A stretch of DNA of 64,000 nt from Pseudarthrobacter sp. MM222 (GTDB taxonomy: Bacteria; Actinomycetota; Actinomycetes; Actinomycetales; Micrococcaceae): contig NZ_OX352321.1 of the NCBI RefSeq assembly GCF_947090775.1, positions 2,232,001 through 2,296,000 of the forward strand, written 5' to 3'. Numbering within the stretch: the stretch's first letter is position 1; the number at the start of each line of letters is the position of its first letter. Both the position numbers and the translations under genes were made by a program. Below are positions 1 to 8,353 of the stretch, piece after piece. The notes beneath the pieces were generated by a model. It was not told the origin of the DNA, did not search any database, and worked only from the letters and a program-made list of their open reading frames with translations.

Positions 1-259
1 AGCTGGTGTAGCGCAGGGTCGGCTCCGGAGCAGCTGTCGTCTTCGTTGCCTTGGGTTTCTTCGACGCGGTCGGCTTGGCCGAGGATTCCGGCTCGGCTGC
101 GGCCGCTTTCATCGGTGCTCCCCCAGCAACCATCCCGTCCGGGACGACCGACAACACCGCGCCGGCGATCAGGCCGACGATCTTCGGCGTGAAGGCCGGA
201 CGCGCGGACGGCGGCGGGATCTGACAAAAGGGAATCCGCCGGCACCTCGAAGCCCGCAT
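1..259 (-). CDS. partial membrane-anchored or secreted protein of unknown function
   Basis: The reading frame runs off the left edge, so only the first 86 residues are visible. The chosen ATG (257-259) follows a purine-rich GAAGA and a TACTAT hexamer. Residues about 21-45 form a moderately hydrophobic segment (IVGLIAGAVLSVV), possibly a signal or anchor. It is followed by a low-complexity Ala/Pro/Ser/Thr/Lys tract (KPTASKKPKATKTTAAPEP) typical of an extracytoplasmic linker. Internal starts at 155-157 (GTG) and 110-112 (ATG) are possible but would cut the hydrophobic segment. No domain is recognisable because the body lies outside the window. Confidence 0.45.
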   Translation of the reverse strand, partial: MRASRCRRIPFCQIPPPSARPAFTPKIVGLIAGAVLSVVPDGMVAGGAPMKAAAAEPESSAKPTASKKPKATKTTAAPEPTLRYTS

Positions 260-444
260 GTCTTCGCGGAATAGTAAGCCCGGCTGGCTATTTGACGCAC
301 ATGCGCGCATGCTGGCCAAGGAGTAGAGCGATACTCGGTCGAGCAAACGGCCTCGGATTCGTGAACTCAGGCGCTGATCGTCATGTCGGTCTGGCTCTCT
401 GTCGAGTCGTTATGCAGTCAGCGGCTCCGATGGCCGCGACCGGA
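113..444. other. stretch without a recognised complete gene
   Basis: Apart from the start of the left-edge gene (to 259) and its probable promoter (TACTAT on the minus strand about 11 nt before the ATG), I see no convincing coding region here. The open frames across 292-903 have poor codon structure and cross the promoter and start of the ATPase gene. Confidence 0.4.
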
Positions 445-624
445 TCACCGAAGAAGATAATCGCCTTTATCGAGCATCTGCGGAAGCCTTTCGGTCAGCC
501 AGCCCACTTGCTGGCCGATGCCGAGTCCCTTCATGGGGATCTCGTCGGGCCACCTCGAGTTGTGGACCGCGATGCGGTACTGCTCCCCCGCCAGGGCGAT
601 CGCAGAATGGGCGACATCCGGCAT
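445..624 (-). pseudogene. small ORF or C-terminal gene remnant (59 aa), unknown family
   Basis: This frame encodes a protein-like 59-residue sequence (MPDVAHSAIALAGEQYRIAV at the start, ending LPQMLDKGDYLLR). The composition is balanced, unlike the Arg/Pro-rich shadow frames around it. The open frame continues about 20 codons upstream of the ATG before a stop, without a better start. There is no clear ribosome binding site. I read it as the C-terminal remnant of a longer gene, or a small intact gene. No family is recognised. Confidence 0.35.
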
Positions 625-706
625 GACCCCCAGATGCCGAGGTTCCGGCGCCCACGTCGACGCAAGCGGCCTGCCGTGGCATGGTTACACCGCCACCCAG
701 GCCCCC

Positions 707-751
707 AAACTCACAAAACTCATATAAACTCACATCGTCCGAGAAACTCAC
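707..751 (+). repeat. four AAACTCA(C/T) direct repeats upstream of the ATPase gene
   Basis: AAACTCAC occurs at 707-714, 726-733 and 744-751, and AAACTCAT at 716-723. Start-to-start spacing is 9, 10 and 18 nt, so the sites lie roughly on one helical face. The AT-rich cluster sits 32-76 nt before the ATPase start, where an operator would lie. Confidence 0.6.
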
Positions 752-782
752 AAGATACACAAGCACTCACGGGAGACCGTCG

Positions 783-1880
783 ATGGAAAACCCCTTCCGC
801 CCGTCCGCCGGGGCGACGCCGCCGGAAATACTGGGCAGGGCCGGTGTGCTGGATGAGTTCGAGTACGGACTTCGCTTGGGAGCAGGTGCTCCTGGCCTCT
901 TGACCATCTTCACCGGCGCCCGCGGAATCGGCAAGACCGTCATGCTCGGCGCCGCCCACGACATCGCCCGCGAAAAGGGCTGGGCAGTGATTTCCGAGAC
1001 CGCAACCTCTGGCTTCATGGGCCGCATCGGCGAGTCCATGCGCCAACTCGCCGAAGAACTCGGCACCGGTCCCGTGAGCCGCCGGATCACTGCGATCGCG
1101 GCCGCAGGCTTCAGCATCACCACCCAGCTTCCGCCCGAACGCCAGGTCGCGTGGCGGACCTTGGGTGAGGACCTCCTCAGACTCCTGGATAACCGCGGCA
1201 ACGGACTCGTCATCACGGTGGACGAGATCCATGCCGCCGACCGCAGTGAACTCGCGCAGCTGGCCGCAAGCGTCCAGCACTTCATCCAGGACAGGCTGCC
1301 TATCGCCCTGGTCTTCGCCGGACTGCCAGCTGCCGTGTCCGACCTGCTTAATGAAGGCGTGGCGACATTCCTCCGCCGGGCCGACAAGATCGACCTCCAC
1401 GCCGCGGCTGTACGCGAAGTGGAGGAGTCCTTCGCCGCAACCTTCGCCGACGCGGCTATCAAAGTTTCCCCCGACTTGGTCCGCCAGGCAGCGGAGGCCA
1501 CCGGAGGATACCCATTCCTCATCCAATTGGTCGGATACTTCCTCTGGAAGGAAGCGGAAATCGACCATGGCAACCTCAATCCCGAAACGGTCAAACGTGC
1601 CATCGAGGCGGCAAACCGTCGCAATGCACGCACTGTCATCGAAGCGGCCCTCGCCAGCGTCTCCCCCAAAGACCTGGACTTTCTTCACGCCATGGCCGAG
1701 GATGACGGACCCTCTGCTGCCGGAGACATCGGCCGACGTATCGGAGCCAGGACAAATCTCGTGGCCAACTACCGCTTGCGGCTGCTGGCCGCCGGACTTA
1801 TAGAAGCCACCGCCCACGGAAAAGTCGACTTCGCAATCCCTGGTCTACGCCAACACCTTCGGGCGCAAACCAGACCCTGA
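783..1880 (+). CDS. AAA-type ATP-binding protein
   Basis: The 365-residue product starts at ATG 783, preceded by GGGAGA with good spacing. The open frame extends upstream to 681, but that part covers the repeat cluster and lacks coding character. Residues 45-52 (GARGIGKT) form Walker A and 142-149 (LVITVDEI, followed by His150) form Walker B. This fits the AAA/STAND-like ATPases related to the Orc/Cdc6 and archaeal-ATPase groups. The C-terminal third looks like a helical lid plus a winged-helix-like segment (GGYPFLIQLVGYFLW, then NYRLRLLAAGLI). Cytoplasmic, role unknown. The gene stands alone, with the repeat cluster as its only obvious control element. Confidence 0.8.
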   Translation: MENPFRPSAGATPPEILGRAGVLDEFEYGLRLGAGAPGLLTIFTGARGIGKTVMLGAAHDIAREKGWAVISETATSGFMGRIGESMRQLAEELGTGPVSRRITAIAAAGFSITTQLPPERQVAWRTLGEDLLRLLDNRGNGLVITVDEIHAADRSELAQLAASVQHFIQDRLPIALVFAGLPAAVSDLLNEGVATFLRRADKIDLHAAAVREVEESFAATFADAAIKVSPDLVRQAAEATGGYPFLIQLVGYFLWKEAEIDHGNLNPETVKRAIEAANRRNARTVIEAALASVSPKDLDFLHAMAEDDGPSAAGDIGRRIGARTNLVANYRLRLLAAGLIEATAHGKVDFAIPGLRQHLRAQTRP

Positions 1881-1955
1881 CACCTGGGCCGGACTGTCCG
1901 GCAGTGTCGAGTCCGGTAGAGGTGAACCCGATCCCGGTTCAGTGGCCCGCATAGT

Positions 1956-1983
1956 TTGCCATCCGACGCACGGACCGTAGACT
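1956..1983 (+). promoter_or_regulatory. promoter of the lipoprotein gene, predicted leaderless
   Basis: TTGCCA (1956-1961) and TAGACT (1978-1983) are separated by 16 nt. The -10 ends 6 nt before ATG 1990, so transcription should begin at the start codon. No ribosome binding site is present. Confidence 0.55.
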
Positions 1984-1989
1984 CGGCGC

Positions 1990-2535
1990 ATGGCTGGTTC
2001 TGGGGGAACGAAAACAGTCCGATGCGCTGCGGCACTCATGGTTGGCATACTGCTGACCGGCGGCCTGGCCGCCTGTGTGGTTGACGCCGACCGGGAACCA
2101 GAGCCGACGCTGGCAGGGCAGAGCCAGCCATCTGCCCCCACCGTTTCGGCGGATGACCCTGGAGTTCTGGGTGCGGAAGCGCGCAACTATGTTGAACTGC
2201 ATCAGCTACTGGCAACGGCCACCGGATCTGCGCTTCTCGACGACTCCGGACCGGCAGACGGGCCCGCTGCCGGCTTCAAAAAGGTGGCTACAGTAACGGC
2301 TGATGGTCCGCACACGGTCACCGCGGCTTGTGTGGGCATCCCTCATGTCCAGATCTACCTATCCCAAGACACGAAAGCCGGAACGGAACACATGGTGTTC
2401 GAGGTCGATTGCTCGAGAACCCAGACGCAGGCCGTCCAACTGCAGAAGGGATACGTCAGTGCCCAACTGACGCGCAACGACCCCACCGATGCCTGGACCG
2501 GGGCGGTCGCCGGAATCAAAATCACGGTCCAGTGA
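1990..2535 (+). CDS. putative lipoprotein
   Basis: This 181-residue protein has a basic n-region, a hydrophobic core (ALMVGILLTGG) and a lipobox (LAAC, Cys29), which predict lipidation and anchoring on the outer face of the membrane. A Pro/Ser/Thr-rich linker follows. The rest is a compact domain with two further cysteines (in TAACVG and EVDCSR) that may form a disulfide. No named family is recognised. The gene is monocistronic, with a predicted leaderless promoter. Confidence 0.75.
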   Translation: MAGSGGTKTVRCAAALMVGILLTGGLAACVVDADREPEPTLAGQSQPSAPTVSADDPGVLGAEARNYVELHQLLATATGSALLDDSGPADGPAAGFKKVATVTADGPHTVTAACVGIPHVQIYLSQDTKAGTEHMVFEVDCSRTQTQAVQLQKGYVSAQLTRNDPTDAWTGAVAGIKITVQ

Positions 2536-2582
2536 GGCAGCCGATTCCTGGCTCACCACTGGAGCTAATCGGTCCGCCTTGG

Positions 2583-2588
2583 TAGCTT
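2583..2588 (+). promoter_or_regulatory. -10 element (TAGCTT) of the VOC gene, predicted leaderless
   Basis: TAGCTT ends 6 nt before ATG 2595 and no Shine-Dalgarno sequence lies between, the same layout as the preceding gene. Confidence 0.45.
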
Positions 2589-2594
2589 CAACGC

Positions 2595-3032
2595 ATGGCC
2601 ATCAAACTTGAGAACGTCGGTATCGCCGTTCGCGACCTCGAAGCAACAATCGCCTTTTTCACCGACCTCGGGCTCACGGTCGTCGGCCGTGATACCGTCA
2701 GCGGCGAGTGGACCGAGACTGCCGTCGGACTTGATGGCAACCACGCCAAGATTGCGATGCTCCAGACCCCAGACGGTCATGGTCGAATTGAGCTCTTCGA
2801 ATATATCCACCCGAAAGCGATCGAGTCGAACCCAACTCGCCCCAACGACATCGGCATGCACCGCGTGGCCTTCTCGGTCGACGACATCGACAAAGCCCTT
2901 GAGATAGCGGCGAAGCACGGATGCCGTCCGCTACGCGGCGTGGCGACCTACGGCGACGTCTACAAACTCACGTACCTCCGGGGTCCCAGCGGAATCATCG
3001 TGATGCTAGCCGAAAAACTGAAGAAGGTCTGA
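2595..3032 (+). CDS. VOC family (glyoxalase/bleomycin resistance-like) protein
   Basis: The 145-residue product shows the vicinal-oxygen-chelate pattern: an N-terminal beta-alpha-beta unit (KLENVGIAVRDLEATIAFFT), an internal Glu-containing strand (GRIELFEYI), a central HRVAFSVDDID strand and a C-terminal YLRGPSGIIVMLAE with the usual terminal Glu. These proteins bind a metal through His/Glu residues and act as lyases, dioxygenases or antibiotic-binding proteins; the substrate cannot be told. The gene is single, with a predicted leaderless promoter. Confidence 0.8.
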   Translation: MAIKLENVGIAVRDLEATIAFFTDLGLTVVGRDTVSGEWTETAVGLDGNHAKIAMLQTPDGHGRIELFEYIHPKAIESNPTRPNDIGMHRVAFSVDDIDKALEIAAKHGCRPLRGVATYGDVYKLTYLRGPSGIIVMLAEKLKKV

Positions 3033-3129
3033 AACCCGGGTCGGCCCAATTAGCCGATGTTGCTAGGCCTCAGGGCGTAGGGCTGTCCGATAGGCCATCA
3101 CCTGCCGCCGTCGCCATCCTCGCACGTCC

Positions 3130-3247
3130 TGGCCGCCTGGAGTCGCAACGGCAATTGGCATCGTTTCAGCGGCGATTGGCGGCCGACTAGGCCGAGCGCG
3201 AGCTACGCGCCCAGATCGCCGCCGAGGACATGGCCGCGCTGATCTGA
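3130..3247 (+). pseudogene. possible degraded gene fragment
   Basis: One frame reads RLESQRQLASFQRRLAAD, then a TAG at 3188-3190, then AERELRAQIAAEDMAALI and a TGA at 3245-3247. The two halves together look like a charged helical C-terminus interrupted by an in-frame stop. The parent family is not recognised. The rest of 3033-3253 shows nothing else. Confidence 0.25.
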
Positions 3248-3253
3248 ACTTCG

Positions 3254-3808
3254 CTATCTCCAATCGGCGCGGTTTCGTCCTGCGGTCCGTTGCTCTTCGC
3301 TAGCGGTGCGCTCGGGGCCGAGGTCGCGGAGCATGACTAGCTCGCGACGGCCACCCGATAACAGATCGCCGGGTCCGTGGGACACGGTAAAGCCGTTCCT
3401 TTCGTACGTGCGTCGGGCTGCTACATTGTCCGACATCACGGACACGGTGAGCGTCGTCGCACCAGTGCTCACCGCCCAACTCGCGATCGCCGTGATGAGC
3501 GCGGTGGCGATACCTCGACCGCGAACGGCCGGGTCAACCCACATCGAGATGAGCTCGGAGCGGCGGTCGTGATTCTTGTCGGGGGTGCCCGTGGCCATGC
3601 CGACCGGAACGTTTCCGTCGGCATCGAAGGCCAGCAGATCGATCGCTCCGGGGATAGAAAGCCGCACACGCCAGCCGTCCTCCGGCGCGTCGGCCCAATC
3701 CTGCAGGCGTGAGCCGAAAGCACCCGGCGCGTCGGTCAACGCCATGAGCCGCACCGACCGCCAGGCTCGCCAGTCGTCGGCAGACATGGTGCGCAACTCG
3801 ATGGTCAT
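3254..3808 (-). CDS. GNAT family N-acetyltransferase
   Basis: The 184-residue GCN5-related acetyltransferase starts at ATG 3808; the longer open frame upstream would cross its promoter. The acetyl-CoA motif A is clear (ISMWVDPAVRGRGIATALIT, with R-G-R-G-I-A), followed by the motif B region (VMSDNVAARRTYERNGF). The acceptor substrate is unknown. The final residues after ELVMLRDLGPE are hydrophilic and may be an unstructured tail. The gene is monocistronic. Confidence 0.85.
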   Translation of the reverse strand: MTIELRTMSADDWRAWRSVRLMALTDAPGAFGSRLQDWADAPEDGWRVRLSIPGAIDLLAFDADGNVPVGMATGTPDKNHDRRSELISMWVDPAVRGRGIATALITAIASWAVSTGATTLTVSVMSDNVAARRTYERNGFTVSHGPGDLLSGGRRELVMLRDLGPERTASEEQRTAGRNRADWR

Positions 3809-3814
3809 GCCGAT

Positions 3815-3820
3815 ACCATA
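3815..3820 (-). promoter_or_regulatory. -10 element (TATGGT) of the GNAT gene, predicted leaderless
   Basis: On the minus strand TATGGT is followed by six bases (ATCGGC) and the ATG at 3808. No ribosome binding site is present. Confidence 0.45.
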
Positions 3821-3935
3821 CCGACTTGGTCGACGGCGTGAGTCGCGAGAGTCACTGATGAGGAAGGCTTCGCGAGACGGAGCCTGATGCGACTTCCACA
3901 CGTTGGGCTACGAAGATTCGATGGGCAAACACCGC

Positions 3936-4424
3936 CTAGATTCCCGCGTCTGCAGGGGCGTTGCCTGCATCGGGGGTCGCCCCGTTATTGGTCTCCACCT
4001 TTACCGGTGACACGGGCTCTTCTTTGTGAGTCCGGAAAGAGCGCCAGCGCGCCGCTGCAGCCAATGCGACGGCCAGCAACGCGGCGATCAACCATGTCTT
4101 CCGGGGGCCCGACCGCGGCGCCTTAGCCGGGCCGGGGTCCGGGATGACAGGGGCACCTTTCGGGGCGACTCGCTTCAGGCCCTCATGGACCCGCGGTGTC
4201 AGTGTTTCCACTCCGCCGGCAAGCTCGTCGGCGATCCGGCGCAGAGCAGCCTGGACCCGCGGAGAGGCAGATTCGAGACCGGTATCCAGCCCGGCCAGCA
4301 CTCTTTGCAGAGCTGTCTCCACCCCAGGGGTGGCCCACTCTTTTCCTTTGGCGAGCCGCACCATGAAATTTTCTGGGACATGCCGGACCTGATCGATTCG
4401 GGCAGTGTGATTCGCCGTGCGCAT
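3936..4424 (-). CDS. single-pass membrane protein of unknown function
   Basis: The 162-residue product starts at ATG 4424 after a strong GAGGAGG. Residues about 1-90 are amphipathic and repeat a theme (GVETALQRVLAGLDTGLE, SPRVQAALRRIADELAGGVE, TPRVHEGLKRVA), three similar helices each followed by a short break. A hydrophobic helix follows (TWLIAALLAVALAAAARW, about 110-127), then a polar tail rich in Asp/Ala/Pro. No known domain is recognised. The repeated helices suggest a coiled-coil or membrane-surface role, which is inference. Confidence 0.7.
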   Translation of the reverse strand: MRTANHTARIDQVRHVPENFMVRLAKGKEWATPGVETALQRVLAGLDTGLESASPRVQAALRRIADELAGGVETLTPRVHEGLKRVAPKGAPVIPDPGPAKAPRSGPRKTWLIAALLAVALAAAARWRSFRTHKEEPVSPVKVETNNGATPDAGNAPADAGI

Positions 4425-4581
4425 GAGTGCCTCCTCAGAGTGATGGATGCGCCTAGCTTACGGCGGACCGTGCCTCTGAAACAGGTCCGTGCCGGTGGAA
4501 GCCAACCGGTGCGCAGGGCCCCAACGGCGGACAGGAGCACCCGGTTTTCATTTGCGAGCCATCCGGGAGCCCGCTCGGGCA

Positions 4582-4974
4582 CTACCAGTTCGAGTCCCCT
4601 TCCTCGTTTGAGAAGGCTTCCACGAACTCTGGCGGCAAAGGAAGGCCGCTTGATGGGTGAAGGAACAGGGCCAGCGATATGGAGGCGTCTGTGGTCAGGA
4701 ACATTTCAATGGGCTCGGCCCGGCCCGCGGTTTCGAGGATGAGTGTGAAACCACTGGTCCCCAGGCTGGGGACGAGCGACCACCTCTCCAGAACCGGCGC
4801 GATATCTTGGTCCATCACCACGTGCTCTCCGCAGAGATCCCAGGGGGCGCCGGAGTCAATCTTCGCCTTGTGCTCGGCGCAGACGTCGACCTCATGAACA
4901 TCAGGCCTTCCATGCCCAGCCACCAAGGTGGTGGAGCCAGGGTTCTGGCATCTGAGCACGGAGCAAGCCCTCAT
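4582..4974 (-). CDS. hypothetical protein (130 aa) with Cys-rich N-terminus
   Basis: The start is set at the ATG at 4974 (MRACSVLRCQNPGS); the longer upstream frame is Arg/Gly-rich and does not look coded. Cysteines in CSVLRC, DVCAEH and WDLCGEH could bind a metal or form a zinc-ribbon-like knuckle. The middle and C-terminal parts contain beta-rich hydrophobic stretches (GFTLILETAG, ASISLALFL). No family is recognised. The nearest -10-like sequence (TACCGT, 4982-4987) lies 7 nt before the start. Confidence 0.6.
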   Translation of the reverse strand: MRACSVLRCQNPGSTTLVAGHGRPDVHEVDVCAEHKAKIDSGAPWDLCGEHVVMDQDIAPVLERWSLVPSLGTSGFTLILETAGRAEPIEMFLTTDASISLALFLHPSSGLPLPPEFVEAFSNEEGDSNW

Positions 4975-5198
4975 GCTTGCCACGGTACTGAGGAGAAAGT
5001 AAGAAAAGACTGAGGAGCCTTTTGGGCTTCGCCTAGCAACTCGCGGCGCCCACCAACTCCCGCGTTCACCGGGTTCCCCACAATGCCTGCCACCCGGGGT
5101 GGTGAGAAATCGCTCGGCAGCGCGGGCACCTGGACCGAGGTTTCTCAGGTTCTGCTCAATCGGTTGGGACATACTGCCTGTATGAAGGGGAGGGGCCG

Positions 5199-5909
5199 AT
5201 GAGGGTTCTGGTCGTCGAGGATGAAAAAGGTCTCGCCGAAGCGGTCCGCCGCGGACTCACGAATGAAGGCTTCGTCGTCGACGTCGTGCACGACGGCGTC
5301 AGTGGCCTGTGGGCGGCGACGGAAAATCCCTATGACACGATTCTGTTGGATCTGATGTTGCCCCAGATGAACGGCTATGAGGTCCTGAGGGTGCTGCGGG
5401 AACGCAAGATCTGGACTCCAGTGCTGATGCTCACGGCGAAAGACGGCGAGTACGATCAGACCGACGCCTTCGATCTGGGCGCCGATGACTATCTGACGAA
5501 GCCTTTTAGCTTCCTGGTGCTGACGGCACGGATCCGGGCACTGATCCGCCGCGGCGCCCCCGAACGTCCGGTGGTTTTGAGGTTGGGCACCTTGACGCTG
5601 GACCCGCTCAATCGCAGCGTCCGGCGCGGGGACACCGCTATCAAACTCACCCCGCGTGAATACGGGCTCCTGCAATACCTCATCCGGCGGCACGACCAGG
5701 TCGTGACAAAGGCTGAAATCCTCGACAACGTCTGGGACCCCGCCTTTGAGGGCGGGGACAATGTGGTGGAGGTTTACATCGGCTACCTCCGGCGCAAGAT
5801 CGACGCTCCCTTCGGCGTGCAGACCCTGTCCACAGTCTGGGGCATGGGCTATCAGCTGAGCGCCGACCAGGAACCGCGGAGTGGGTCCCCACGATCCTCC
5901 GGGACGTAA
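5199..5909 (+). CDS. OmpR-family response regulator
   Basis: The 236-residue regulator has an N-terminal receiver domain (1-120) with the acidic pair in VVEDEKG, the phospho-acceptor Asp in ILLDLMLP, a Thr in MLTAKD and the Lys in LTKPFS. A C-terminal winged-helix DNA-binding domain follows (LTPREYGLLQYLIRRH, then VEVYIGYLRRKID). A purine-rich GGGGAGGGG precedes the ATG. The cognate kinase is probably the convergent gene ending 12 nt away. The architecture resembles CutR/TcrA-type regulators; the signal is unknown. Confidence 0.92.
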   Translation: MRVLVVEDEKGLAEAVRRGLTNEGFVVDVVHDGVSGLWAATENPYDTILLDLMLPQMNGYEVLRVLRERKIWTPVLMLTAKDGEYDQTDAFDLGADDYLTKPFSFLVLTARIRALIRRGAPERPVVLRLGTLTLDPLNRSVRRGDTAIKLTPREYGLLQYLIRRHDQVVTKAEILDNVWDPAFEGGDNVVEVYIGYLRRKIDAPFGVQTLSTVWGMGYQLSADQEPRSGSPRSSGT

Positions 5910-5921
5910 GCCGCGCGGCCC

Positions 5922-7331
5922 TCAGCCGTTGGGTGCGGGAAAGACCAGCTCGAAGCGGCAATCGCCCACGGGGCTTTCGGTGGCCCGGATCGAGCCGTGG
6001 TGGGCTGCCATGATTCCGGCCGCGATGGCCAGTCCCAGCCCGCTTCCGCCACCTTCCCGTGACCTGCTCTCGTCGAGCCGGACGAACCGCTCAAAGACAC
6101 GTTGCCGGTCCGCTTCCGGTACCGGGTCGCCGTCGTTGTCCACGGTGATCACCGCCCCGGCTCCACCCCCACCTCGATTCAGGCTGATCTGGATCCGGGA
6201 CATGGCATGCCGGTCGGCGTTGTCCAGGACGTTGCGAAGGACCTGTCCCACCCGGCGCGCGTCCCCGGTAATCCGCACGGGGCTGAGATCTGCTGTGATG
6301 ACGTGTGGGCTTGTGGAGCGGAGCCGCCGGGTTTCGCGGTCTACGACGTCGTCCAGGTCAACATCTTCCTCGTTCAGCCGGATGCCCCCGTCGCTGGCCT
6401 TGGCGAGTGTCAGAAGGTCTTCGACAAGGTAATGCATGCGGGAGGTTTCTTCGGAGAGGATGTCCGTCAGCTCGTGCCAGGTCTCGCCCGACGGGTCCGC
6501 GGCCGCGACCTCCACCCCGGCGCGCAGTGTGGCCAGGGGGCTGCGGAGTTCGTGGCTCGCGTCCGAAATGAACCGGCGCTGCTCACGGTCCGCGGACTGC
6601 AACCGTTCCAGCATCTTGTTCATGGTCAGCGCCAAGGACTGGATCTCGTCATTGGTACGCGGAACATCGACTCTTTCGTCCAGGCGTGCGCTATCGATGT
6701 GGGAGACCTGCCCGCGGATCCTTTCGACCTGTCGCAGGGACCGCCCCACCAGTAGCCAAACCGAGACGCCGACGACAAGCAATAACAATGGAGTGGCGCC
6801 GAGCAGGAACCAGGAGACCGTGGATACCGTTTCCGCCAGTAGCTGCACCGGAGCCGCGACGACCACCGTGTAGGGGTCGTCGTCGAGCAGGACACCGGTC
6901 GCGACGACCAGGAATTTATCGTTGCCGCCGATGCTCTCGAATCCGGACAAGGCCTCCGTCTGGGTCTGGTCCGGAGCCGGTCGCAGGGAGGTCAGCGGCC
7001 GCTCCCCCGCACTGGGAACGGAGGCTGCGACGACGGCGCCGGCCGGGTCCAGGATCTGGACGATCTGCCCACCGTGGGCGGTGCCGGCGATGTACCGGCC
7101 TGCCTCGGCGACACCCTGGTCCCGCATCTGCACAACGACTTCCAGGGCCTCGTGCCGGGCGCCCGACTCGGTTGAGGCGGCCAACGCCCCCTGGAGCAGG
7201 ACCAGAAGGGTGAACCCGCCGATGAGCAGCGCCACCGCGACGACGCCCATCGCCGTCGCGGTGGCGCGCTTGCGAACACCCCACTGCCCTCCACGGGACG
7301 CGGACCGACCGGCGATGGCCTGGACCTTCAT
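5922..7331 (-). CDS. sensor histidine kinase (HAMP, HisKA, HATPase)
   Basis: The 469-residue membrane kinase has TM1 at about 26-50 and TM2 at about 172-195, flanking a 120-residue extracytoplasmic sensor region. A HAMP linker leads to the H-box (DASHELRSPLATLR, His260). The ATPase has an N-box (VLRNVLDNADRHA) and G-boxes (VDNDGDPVP, GGSGLGLAI). It probably phosphorylates the regulator ending at 5909. The two genes are convergent rather than in one operon, which is unusual for a pair. Confidence 0.92.
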   Translation of the reverse strand: MKVQAIAGRSASRGGQWGVRKRATATAMGVVAVALLIGGFTLLVLLQGALAASTESGARHEALEVVVQMRDQGVAEAGRYIAGTAHGGQIVQILDPAGAVVAASVPSAGERPLTSLRPAPDQTQTEALSGFESIGGNDKFLVVATGVLLDDDPYTVVVAAPVQLLAETVSTVSWFLLGATPLLLLVVGVSVWLLVGRSLRQVERIRGQVSHIDSARLDERVDVPRTNDEIQSLALTMNKMLERLQSADREQRRFISDASHELRSPLATLRAGVEVAAADPSGETWHELTDILSEETSRMHYLVEDLLTLAKASDGGIRLNEEDVDLDDVVDRETRRLRSTSPHVITADLSPVRITGDARRVGQVLRNVLDNADRHAMSRIQISLNRGGGGAGAVITVDNDGDPVPEADRQRVFERFVRLDESRSREGGGSGLGLAIAAGIMAAHHGSIRATESPVGDCRFELVFPAPNG

Positions 7332-7384
7332 GATTCAAGAATGGGCTAACAGCTGATCCCCGACAAATGTGCGCCGCCCCGCTC

Positions 7385-8353
7385 TCAGCTCCTCCACAGG
7401 TTTCGTCCGGTCCCGTAGGCCCGGGTGAGGACGACGACGGCGGCCAGGCCCGCCGCTGCGAGGAGCGTCACACCCCAGGTCGTGAAGGCACCGTCGGGGC
7501 GCACGACCGACTGGCCGGCCAAAGCCTGCACGGTGAGTAATGCGAGGGCGCCCAAGTAGGACATGACCAGGATCCACAGCAGGCCAAGGCGCGTGGCGGC
7601 GGCCCGCAACACCGGAATCCGGCGGGCACCAAGTTCGAGTAGCAGGGCCGCGAGCGGGATGACCTGGAGGGCGTGCATGCCCACGAAGTGGGGCACCCGC
7701 AGGTCTCCCGCCTCGGTGCTCCAGCCCAGCAGCGGAAGGCCGGGGCCGCCGTCGCGCAGGCCAACCGTGTGTGCCCCCGCGATGCCCTGGAAGTTGTTGA
7801 GCTGGTCCGCCGTGGGGCCCGTCATGAGGAACGCCAGGGCCATCCCGATGAGCGCGATGACGAGCCCGGCGCGGATTGCCAAGGACTGGGCGCGGTCACC
7901 GGGTGGAGCCCTGAAGAGCAGTAGCGCTACGACCAGGGCCGCGAGCCACACGATGACGATCGAGGCGGCCATCACCGACCAGAGTCCCGCCGCAAGGGGT
8001 GTGGAAACGTTGAAGTGGCTCGTGTGGCCTGCCGCCGCCGCTCCCCCAATGATGACCATTTCCACCGTGAGGAAGACAGCGGCAACAGTGCCGACCCACC
8101 ACGCCAGCCGTCGCCAACGCGGCAGCTGGGCCAGCAGCCAGGACAACGTCAGGGCATAGACCAGAATGGAAATGGAGAACTTGAACGGTTTCGCCCAGAG
8201 CGGTGCCCCGTCCAGCAGCCGGGGGTCGAAGATCAGTCCGGCCAGGGTCGCCAGCATCGAGGCTGCCATCGCGAAGCTGAGCCAGAGAAGCGGGCGGTGC
8301 CAGGGGGTCTGCACCGCAGGAAACGCGGTAGTAGCGGTCATGGACATTTTCAC
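7385..8353 (-). CDS. multi-pass membrane protein
   Basis: The 322-residue integral membrane protein has about eight hydrophobic helices, starting with PLLWLSFAMAASMLATLAGLI and ending with LLAAAGLAAVVVLT. Several polar residues sit at helix ends (HFVGMHALQVIPLAALLLEL). The GTG start at 8353 overlaps the stop of the upstream MerR gene (GTGA); an ATG two codons further in is an alternative. The overlap implies translational coupling and suggests that the MerR protein controls it. No family with known function is recognised. Confidence 0.75.
   Translation of the reverse strand: MKMSMTATTAFPAVQTPWHRPLLWLSFAMAASMLATLAGLIFDPRLLDGAPLWAKPFKFSISILVYALTLSWLLAQLPRWRRLAWWVGTVAAVFLTVEMVIIGGAAAAGHTSHFNVSTPLAAGLWSVMAASIVIVWLAALVVALLLFRAPPGDRAQSLAIRAGLVIALIGMALAFLMTGPTADQLNNFQGIAGAHTVGLRDGGPGLPLLGWSTEAGDLRVPHFVGMHALQVIPLAALLLELGARRIPVLRAAATRLGLLWILVMSYLGALALLTVQALAGQSVVRPDGAFTTWGVTLLAAAGLAAVVVLTRAYGTGRNLWRS

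Noticed and set aside
720..1817. 365-codon minus-strand frame opposite the ATPase gene
   Set aside because: The plus strand encodes Walker A and B motifs; the minus frame has no recognisable domain.
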